Below are positions 59,381 through 64,000 of a stretch of 64,000 nt of DNA, in pieces. The notes beneath the pieces were generated by a model. The model was not told the DNA's origin. It did no database searches and was given only the letters and a program-made list of their open reading frames with translations. Made by a program: the position numbers and the translations under genes. How positions within the stretch are numbered: the stretch's first letter is position 1; each line of letters starts with the position of its first letter. Source of the DNA: Lachnospiraceae bacterium (lineage in GTDB: Bacteria > Bacillota > Clostridia > Lachnospirales > Lachnospiraceae); contig JAFZRY010000014.1 in the NCBI GenBank assembly GCA_017619615.1, positions 90,914-154,913 of the forward strand, read 5' to 3'.

Positions 59381-59409
59381 TTGCGCTCCGCGCCCTGGCA
59401 TGATATTAT
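59381..59409 (+). promoter_or_regulatory. Promoter of rpsB-tsf
   Basis: TTGCGC (59381-59386), 17-base spacer, TATTAT (59404-59409). The -10 lies in the loop and right arm of the terminator hairpin at 59390-59419. Confidence 0.75.
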
Positions 59410-59428
59410 GTCAGGGCGCTTTATTTTA
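59390..59428 (+). terminator. Terminator of the TRAP operon, overlapping the rpsB promoter
   Basis: GCGCCCTGGCAT (59390-59401) pairs with ATGTCAGGGCGC (59408-59419), 12 bp with one G-T pair and a GATATT loop, followed by TTTATTTT. Confidence 0.85.
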
Positions 59429-59517
59429 CACGCAGGCGGACCGGCGGGAGCGGTGCCGTGAAAACGGTCTTCCCCGGAACGAACCCTGCGGAAGAAACTA
59501 ACCAGGAGGATAAAAAA

Positions 59518-60285
59518 ATGAGCGTTATTTCCATGAAGCAGCTCTTGGAAGCCGGTGTTCACTTCGGCCATCAGACCAAGCGCTGGAACCCCAAAATGGC
59601 CCCCTACATCTACACGGAGCGCAACGGCATCCACATTATCGACCTGCAGAAGACGGTCGGTATGATCGACGACGCGTACAACGCGCTGGTCCAGATCGTG
59701 GCTGACGGCGGCGTCGTGCTGTTCGTAGGCACCAAGAAGCAGGCCCAGGATGCCATCCAGACCGAAGCGGAACGCTGCGGCATGTTCTATGTCAACCAGC
59801 GCTGGCTCGGCGGCATGCTGACCAACTTCAAGACGATCCAGAGCCGGATCGCCCGCCTGCGCGCCATCGAACAGATGAGCCAGGACGGCACCTTCGAAGT
59901 CCTTCCCAAGAAGGAAGTCGCGGCCCTGCAGAAGGAATGGGAGAAGCTGGAGAAGAACCTCGGCGGCATCAAGAACATGAAGCGCCTGCCCGACGTGATC
60001 TTCGTCGTCGACCCCAAGAAAGAGCGCATCTGCGTGCAGGAAGCCCTGACCCTGAACATCCCGCTGATCGGTATCGCCGACACCAACTCGGATCCGGAAG
60101 AACTGGATTATGTGATCCCCGGCAATGACGACGCCATCCGCGCCGTGAAACTGATCGTGGGCAAGATGGCGGACGCCGTCATCGAAGGCAACCAGGGCGA
60201 ACAGCTGACCGACGCCCCCGCGGAGGAAGAAGCCCCCGAAGAGACCGTCGAAGAAGCCGCCGAAGCGAAGGAAGAGGAGGAGTAA
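59518..60285 (+). CDS. rpsB: 30S ribosomal protein S2
   Basis: 255 residues from ATG 59518 with CAGGAGG upstream. [30 protein letters not shown] and [19 protein letters not shown] are the S2 signatures; [22 protein letters not shown] and [19 protein letters not shown] follow. The last 30 residues are a Glu/Ala-rich acidic tail, as in many Bacillota. Forms an operon with tsf, 3 bases apart. Confidence 0.98.
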   Translation: MSVISMKQLLEAGVHFGHQTKRWNPKMAPYIYTERNGIHIIDLQKTVGMIDDAYNALVQIVADGGVVLFVGTKKQAQDAIQTEAERCGMFYVNQRWLGGMLTNFKTIQSRIARLRAIEQMSQDGTFEVLPKKEVAALQKEWEKLEKNLGGIKNMKRLPDVIFVVDPKKERICVQEALTLNIPLIGIADTNSDPEELDYVIPGNDDAIRAVKLIVGKMADAVIEGNQGEQLTDAPAEEEAPEETVEEAAEAKEEEE

Positions 60286-60288
60286 ACC

Positions 60289-61221
60289 ATGGCTATCACT
60301 GCAGCTGCTGTTAAAGAATTACGCGAAATGACCGGCGCCGGCATGATGGATTGCAAGAAGGCGCTGACCGCCACCGACGGCGACATGGAAAAGGCCGTCG
60401 AGTTCCTGCGGGAAAAAGGCCTGGCTGCCGCCGCCAAGAAGGCCGGCCGCATCGCGGCTGAAGGCCTGGTGACCGCCAAAGTGGAAGGCAAGAAGGCCGT
60501 CATGGTGGAAGTCAACTCCGAGACCGACTTCGTCGCCAAGAACGCGGAATTCCAGGAATACGTGGCCGCCGTCGCGGATCAGATCATGAACTCCGGCGCT
60601 GCCACCGTGGAAGCCCTGCTGGCCGAGCCCTGGGCCCTGGATCCCAGCCTGACCGTGGAACAGGAACTGTCCGAAAAGATCGCCCGCATCGGTGAAAAGC
60701 TCTCCATCCGCCGCTTCGCGAAGATCGAGGCGAACGGCGCCGTGGTCGCCTACATCCATGGCGGCGGCCGCATCGGCGTTCTGGTCGAAGCCGACACCGA
60801 CAAGGCGGAAGATCCCCAGGTCCTGGAAGCCCTGAAGAACGTGGCCATGCAGATCGCGGCCCTGCGTCCTCAGTTCACGACCCGCGCGGACGTCCCCGGC
60901 GATTTCATCGAGAAGGAGACCGAGATCCTGCGCGCCCAGATCATGAACGACCCCAAGGAAGCTGCGAAGCCCGAAAAGGTCATCGAAGGCATGATCAAAG
61001 GCCGTATCGCCAAGGAACTCAAGGAATTCTGCCTGACCGAGCAGATCTACGTCAAAGCCGAAGACGGCAAGCAGACCGTCGGCCAGTACCTGGAGCAGGT
61101 CTCCAAGGCCGCCGGCGCCGCCCTGACCCTCAAGAACTTCGTCCGCTTCGAGACCGGCGAAGGCATCGAAAAGCGTCAGGACGACTTCGCCGCCGAAGTC
61201 GCCAAGCAGATGGGCATGTAA
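60289..61221 (+). CDS. tsf: Translation elongation factor Ts
   Basis: 310 residues. MAITAAAVKELREMTGAGMM and DCKKALTATDGDMEKAVEFLREKG are the EF-Ts N-terminal (UBA) motif; VEVNSETDFVAKNAEFQEYV is the second family signature. It exchanges GDP for GTP on EF-Tu. The core matches the long (about 300-residue) form. GAAGAGGAGG before the start lies inside the acidic tail of rpsB. Confidence 0.98.
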   Translation: MAITAAAVKELREMTGAGMMDCKKALTATDGDMEKAVEFLREKGLAAAAKKAGRIAAEGLVTAKVEGKKAVMVEVNSETDFVAKNAEFQEYVAAVADQIMNSGAATVEALLAEPWALDPSLTVEQELSEKIARIGEKLSIRRFAKIEANGAVVAYIHGGGRIGVLVEADTDKAEDPQVLEALKNVAMQIAALRPQFTTRADVPGDFIEKETEILRAQIMNDPKEAAKPEKVIEGMIKGRIAKELKEFCLTEQIYVKAEDGKQTVGQYLEQVSKAAGAALTLKNFVRFETGEGIEKRQDDFAAEVAKQMGM

Positions 61222-61247
61222 TTCTTAGGAAACATCCCCCGAAAGGG

Positions 61248-61274
61248 GCGGGCCTCCGGGCCCGCTCTTTTTTT
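61248..61274 (+). terminator. Terminator of rpsB-tsf
   Basis: GCGGGCC (61248-61254), TCCG loop, GGCCCGC (61259-61265), then TCTTTTTTT. Confidence 0.9.
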
Positions 61275-61464
61275 GTGTCCGCTCATACAGAGACGTGCCG
61301 GTGCCCGGTCGGAAACAGTGTTTGATACGAAAGCACGATACACCGGGAAACATTGACAGAAAACTGAAAGGAACCCCACATTATGGCAGACACCAATACA
61401 AGCAGCGAACATAAGACCGTGCCCTGCCTTTCTGTCTTTTTCGCGGATATTTGCCTTGTTTTTA

Positions 61465-61493
61465 TTGCGTTTCCCCCGGGTTTCCCGTATAAT
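61465..61493 (+). promoter_or_regulatory. Promoter of the LRR/Ig surface-protein gene
   Basis: TTGCGT (61465-61470), 17-base spacer, consensus TATAAT (61488-61493), giving a leader of about 95 bases. Confidence 0.75.
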
Positions 61494-61596
61494 TACAGTA
61501 TATTCCTGATCGTGCCCTGCGGACCGCTTCTGTTCAGGCGGTCTCTCATGTAAATGAAACGGAACGGAACCGGTCAACCATACGGAGGAAAAAGAA

Positions 61597-63600
61597 ATGA
61601 GAGCCAAAAAAATCGTACAGACTGTTTTTCTCGCGGTTTTCATGGCGCTGTTCGTCCTGGGCGGAAAAGCACAGGCCGCGGGCGGCGTCGCCATCAACAG
61701 CACCAATTTCCCGGACTCGGTGTTCCGGAACTATGTGAAGGAGAATTTTGACACCAACAATAACAACTCCCTGAGCCAGGCGGAGATCGCGGCCGTAACA
61801 ACTGTTGACGTGGATAACATGGGCATCGCATCTCTGAAGGGGATCGAGTATTTCACTTCCATGAAAAAACTGTACTGCGAGTACAACGAACTGACGGAAC
61901 TTGACGTAAGCGCGTGCACCGCCCTGGAGGAATTATGGTGCCGCTTCAACGGAATGACGTCCCTGAACGTGAACGGCTGCACCGCTCTGCGTGAAATTGA
62001 ATGTCACGACAACCAGTACAAGACGTTAAATATAAGCGGCTGTCCTGCCCTTGAAGAACTGAATTGCCACAGCAATCTGCTGACTTCCCTGAATCTGGCG
62101 GGGTGCAGTAAACTGAAGAAGCTGATCTGTGGGTACAACAATATTAAAACGCTGGATGTGAGTCCCTGTCCGGAACTGTGGGATTTAGGCTGCAATAACA
62201 ACAAAATCAAATCGATCAATTTCAGCGGATGTCAGAAATTGCTTGATCTTAACTGCCAGAACAACCAGTTGACGAGCCTGAATCTGCAGGAGTGTCCCGA
62301 TCTGATGATCCTGGATTGTTCCGGCAATCCGATGACCGAACTGAACATTGCTCCCTGCCATTATCTCGTGCACGTCTATACGCACGGCATGTATGATGAA
62401 TTTGATACCAGGAAGGGCTGGATACAGCTGGGCCATACGTACGAACTGATCCTGACCTGCGACCAGTCGCTTGAGATCAGCCTGGGAGACGTGCTCGCCG
62501 TCACGACCCAGCCGGAAGACGCGGAAAATGCGCTCAACGGCCTGGCCGTGTTCTACGTGGCCGCGACCGGGTCCGGCCTGCAGTTCCAGTGGCAGTACAA
62601 ATATCCGGACGGCAGCTGGAAGAATTCGACCAATGAGACGGCCAAGACGCCCCGCTTTGAGGTCAGGGCGGAGGCAAAACGCAACGGCGTCCAATACCGC
62701 TGCAAAGTGACGGATGCCAACGGGGAAAAAGTGTATTCCCGCGCGGCTAAACTGACCATCGTGCCATATATCTCCAAACATCCCGAGGATGTTTCCGCCG
62801 CCGTCGGCAATACCGCGAAATTCACCGTCACCGCCACCGGCGTGGGCCTGAAATACCGCTGGCAGGTCAGCAAAGACGGCGGAGAGACCTGGAAAAACGT
62901 GACCACCGCGAACACGGGATATAACGAAGAAACGCTGCAGATCAAGGCCACGGAAGGCCTGAACGGCTTCCGGTACCGCTGCGCCGTTACGGACGTCAAC
63001 GGGATTAAAAAATATTCCTCCGGCGCCAAACTGACTGTCAAACCGAAGATCACCTCCCAGCCGAAGACCGTCACCACTGTCGCAGGCACCACCGCTTCCT
63101 TTGCGGTGAAAGCCACCGGCACCGGCCTCACTTATCAGTGGCAGTACCGCACCTCCTCTTCCGGCAGCTGGAAGAATTGCACCAGCGCCACGGAGGGCTA
63201 TAACACCGCCACGCTGAGAGTCTCCGCAGTCACGGGACGCCACGGCTACCAGTATCGCTGCCGGGTGAAGAACTCCCTCGGCAATTCGACCTTCTCCAAG
63301 ACGGTCACCCTGAACGTGCTGGGGATCAAGACGCAGCCGTCTTCTGTCACCACGACCGTCGGCAAGACGGCGACCTTCAAAGTGGTGGCGACCGGTATCG
63401 GCAAGTCTTATCAGTGGCAGTTCCGCACCTCCTCTTCCGAGCCCTGGGTGAATTGCTCCGCGGCCCTCGAAGGCTACAATGCCGCCACGCTGAAAGTCGT
63501 GGCAAAGTCTTACCGGAACGGCTATCAGTACCGCTGCATCGTGACGGATTCCGCCGGGAACACGGTGTATTCGAAGGTGGTCAAACTGACTGTGAAATAA
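61597..63600 (+). CDS. Secreted EF-hand/LRR protein with four Ig-like domains
   Basis: 667 residues. Signal peptide (VQTVFLAVFMALFVLGGKAQAA); FPDSVFRNYVKENFDTNNNNS containing an EF-hand/dockerin-like Ca loop; LRRs at about 70-260 of the type L-x-x-L-x-C-x-x-N-x-L-x-x-L-N-x-x-x-C; then four Ig-like domains at about 302-390, 391-485, 486-575 and 576-667, each with W-Q in the middle (YRWQVSKDGG, YQWQYRTSSS) and a Y-x-C pair near the end (YRCAVTD). No LPXTG, SLH or other cell-wall anchor is present. Likely an adhesin or a binding protein. CGGAGGAAAAAG precedes the ATG. Confidence 0.9.
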   Translation: MRAKKIVQTVFLAVFMALFVLGGKAQAAGGVAINSTNFPDSVFRNYVKENFDTNNNNSLSQAEIAAVTTVDVDNMGIASLKGIEYFTSMKKLYCEYNELTELDVSACTALEELWCRFNGMTSLNVNGCTALREIECHDNQYKTLNISGCPALEELNCHSNLLTSLNLAGCSKLKKLICGYNNIKTLDVSPCPELWDLGCNNNKIKSINFSGCQKLLDLNCQNNQLTSLNLQECPDLMILDCSGNPMTELNIAPCHYLVHVYTHGMYDEFDTRKGWIQLGHTYELILTCDQSLEISLGDVLAVTTQPEDAENALNGLAVFYVAATGSGLQFQWQYKYPDGSWKNSTNETAKTPRFEVRAEAKRNGVQYRCKVTDANGEKVYSRAAKLTIVPYISKHPEDVSAAVGNTAKFTVTATGVGLKYRWQVSKDGGETWKNVTTANTGYNEETLQIKATEGLNGFRYRCAVTDVNGIKKYSSGAKLTVKPKITSQPKTVTTVAGTTASFAVKATGTGLTYQWQYRTSSSGSWKNCTSATEGYNTATLRVSAVTGRHGYQYRCRVKNSLGNSTFSKTVTLNVLGIKTQPSSVTTTVGKTATFKVVATGIGKSYQWQFRTSSSEPWVNCSAALEGYNAATLKVVAKSYRNGYQYRCIVTDSAGNTVYSKVVKLTVK

Positions 63601-63639
63601 GCAGTCCGTTCTGTTTCGCAAAAACGGAAAGGAGGTCCC

Positions 63640-64000
63640 ATGGCTCATCAGCCCATGGACATGATCCGGATCGAATGGCGGCCGGATAAACAGGCGAAGG
63701 CCTCCATTTACAGTCAGATCGTGGCGTTTTTCCAGGAGCGCATCACGTCGGGCGACTGGGTGAGCGGCCAGAAGCTGCCGTCCCAGCGGAAGCTCGCGGA
63801 GATGTTCGGCGTCAACCGCAGCACCATCGTGGAAGCGATGGACGAGCTGCAGGCGCTGGGCCTGCTGGAAGGGAGCCACGGCGGCGGCACGCGCGTGGCC
63901 AATGAAGGCTGGGCGATGCTGATCCAGGACAAAACGCCCGACTGGCAGAGCTACATCAAGGCCAGCCGGTTCTATCCCAACGTGCCCACGGTGCAGATCG
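63640..64000 (+). CDS. MocR-type regulator (GntR domain with PLP aminotransferase), 5' part
   Basis: 120 codons to the window edge. Start ATG 63640 follows AAAGGAGGTCCC. The N-terminal GntR winged helix is complete: SIYSQIVAFFQERITSGDWV, GQKLPSQRKLAEMFGVNRST, VEAMDELQALGLLEGSHGGG. The 30 residues after it (GWAMLIQDKTPDWQSYIKAS) read like the linker to a class I aminotransferase domain, as in MocR/GabR regulators. The effector domain is outside the window, so its target is unknown. Confidence 0.8.
   Translation, partial: MAHQPMDMIRIEWRPDKQAKASIYSQIVAFFQERITSGDWVSGQKLPSQRKLAEMFGVNRSTIVEAMDELQALGLLEGSHGGGTRVANEGWAMLIQDKTPDWQSYIKASRFYPNVPTVQI

Larger units (their letters stand above)
61222..61596. 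other. Gap between tsf and the LRR/Ig gene
   Basis: 375 bases. It holds the tsf terminator (61248-61274), the promoter at 61465-61493 and a leader hairpin GACCGC...GCGGTC at 61522-61543. A 56-codon frame (61383-61553) preceded by AAAGGA exists but crosses the promoter and hairpin and resembles nothing known; it was not called as a gene. Confidence 0.6.

Noticed and set aside
61383..61553. A 56-codon frame with AAAGGA upstream, starting MADTNTSSEHK
   Set aside because: It spans the promoter and leader hairpin of the next gene and has no recognisable feature; too little support to call it a gene.
1..64000. tRNA, rRNA, CRISPR arrays or toxin-antitoxin pairs
   Set aside because: Intergenic stretches were read for cloverleaf-like, repeat-spacer or small paired-gene patterns and none was convincing.

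Overview
The window suggests an anaerobic, fairly high-G+C member of the Bacillota, most likely a gut- or rumen-type Clostridia. The main evidence is CodY, a regulator known only from Bacillota, together with an rnfCDGEAB operon, a four-subunit 2-oxoacid:ferredoxin oxidoreductase, strong AGGAGG-type ribosome binding sites, and secreted leucine-rich and Ig-like surface proteins. The genus cannot be read from the sequence. No rRNA, tRNA, CRISPR array, transposase or prophage gene was seen.

Layout. (1) 1-9.7 kb: end of an exopolysaccharide/capsule locus, with a DegT-type aminotransferase end, a hexapeptide acyltransferase, three ATP-grasp proteins, a PIG-L deacetylase, an initiating sugar transferase, a family 2 glycosyltransferase, an EpsG-like polymerase and a flippase. 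(2) 9.8-19.4 kb: a co-directional catabolic cluster with a DctM-like permease and a 96-residue membrane partner, MmgE/PrpD, LysR, aldo/keto reductase, a phosphonopyruvate-decarboxylase-like enzyme, a TIM-barrel protein, a CitE/HpcH-like C-C lyase and a split fumarase-type hydratase with its subunits in reverse order. (3) 19.5-23.2 kb: a Wzz-like membrane protein carrying an Ig-like domain, then vanZ-like, brnQ and vanX-like genes. (4) 23.4-30.2 kb, minus strand: rnfCDGEAB with apbE, a NusG-domain-II protein and a Gx-transporter/heptaprenyl-synthase-component-I protein. (5) 30.5-43 kb: dxr, a DUF362 protein, a putative metallopeptidase, a MalY/PatB aminotransferase, yifB/comM, dprA, a minus-strand LRR surface protein and topA.

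(6) 43.1-53.4 kb has visibly lower G+C and looks like an acquired catabolic island: LysR regulator, LarA/DUF2088 protein, TctCBA tricarboxylate-type transporter, 2-hydroxyacid dehydrogenase, DsrE-like protein and korDABC. Read as one pathway, a hydroxycarboxylate is imported, isomerised, oxidised to a 2-oxoacid, then oxidatively decarboxylated to acyl-CoA and reduced ferredoxin. Rnf (region 4) could use that ferredoxin for energy conservation. (7) 53.6-64 kb returns to high G+C: codY-ilvD-type dehydratase, a TAXI-type TRAP transporter, rpsB-tsf, an EF-hand/LRR/Ig surface protein and the start of a MocR-type regulator.

Three patterns run across the window. A short element with core GGGGACGGTTC recurs about ten times between 22.5 and 38.5 kb, with flanking arms that differ between copies but stay self-complementary. 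Several gene junctions pack a promoter into or against an inverted repeat that looks like a terminator (9.7, 19.45, 53.6 and 59.4 kb). Ig-like domains of the same type occur both in the Wzz-like membrane protein and in the secreted LRR protein. All functional calls rest on reading motifs by eye; no database search was run.
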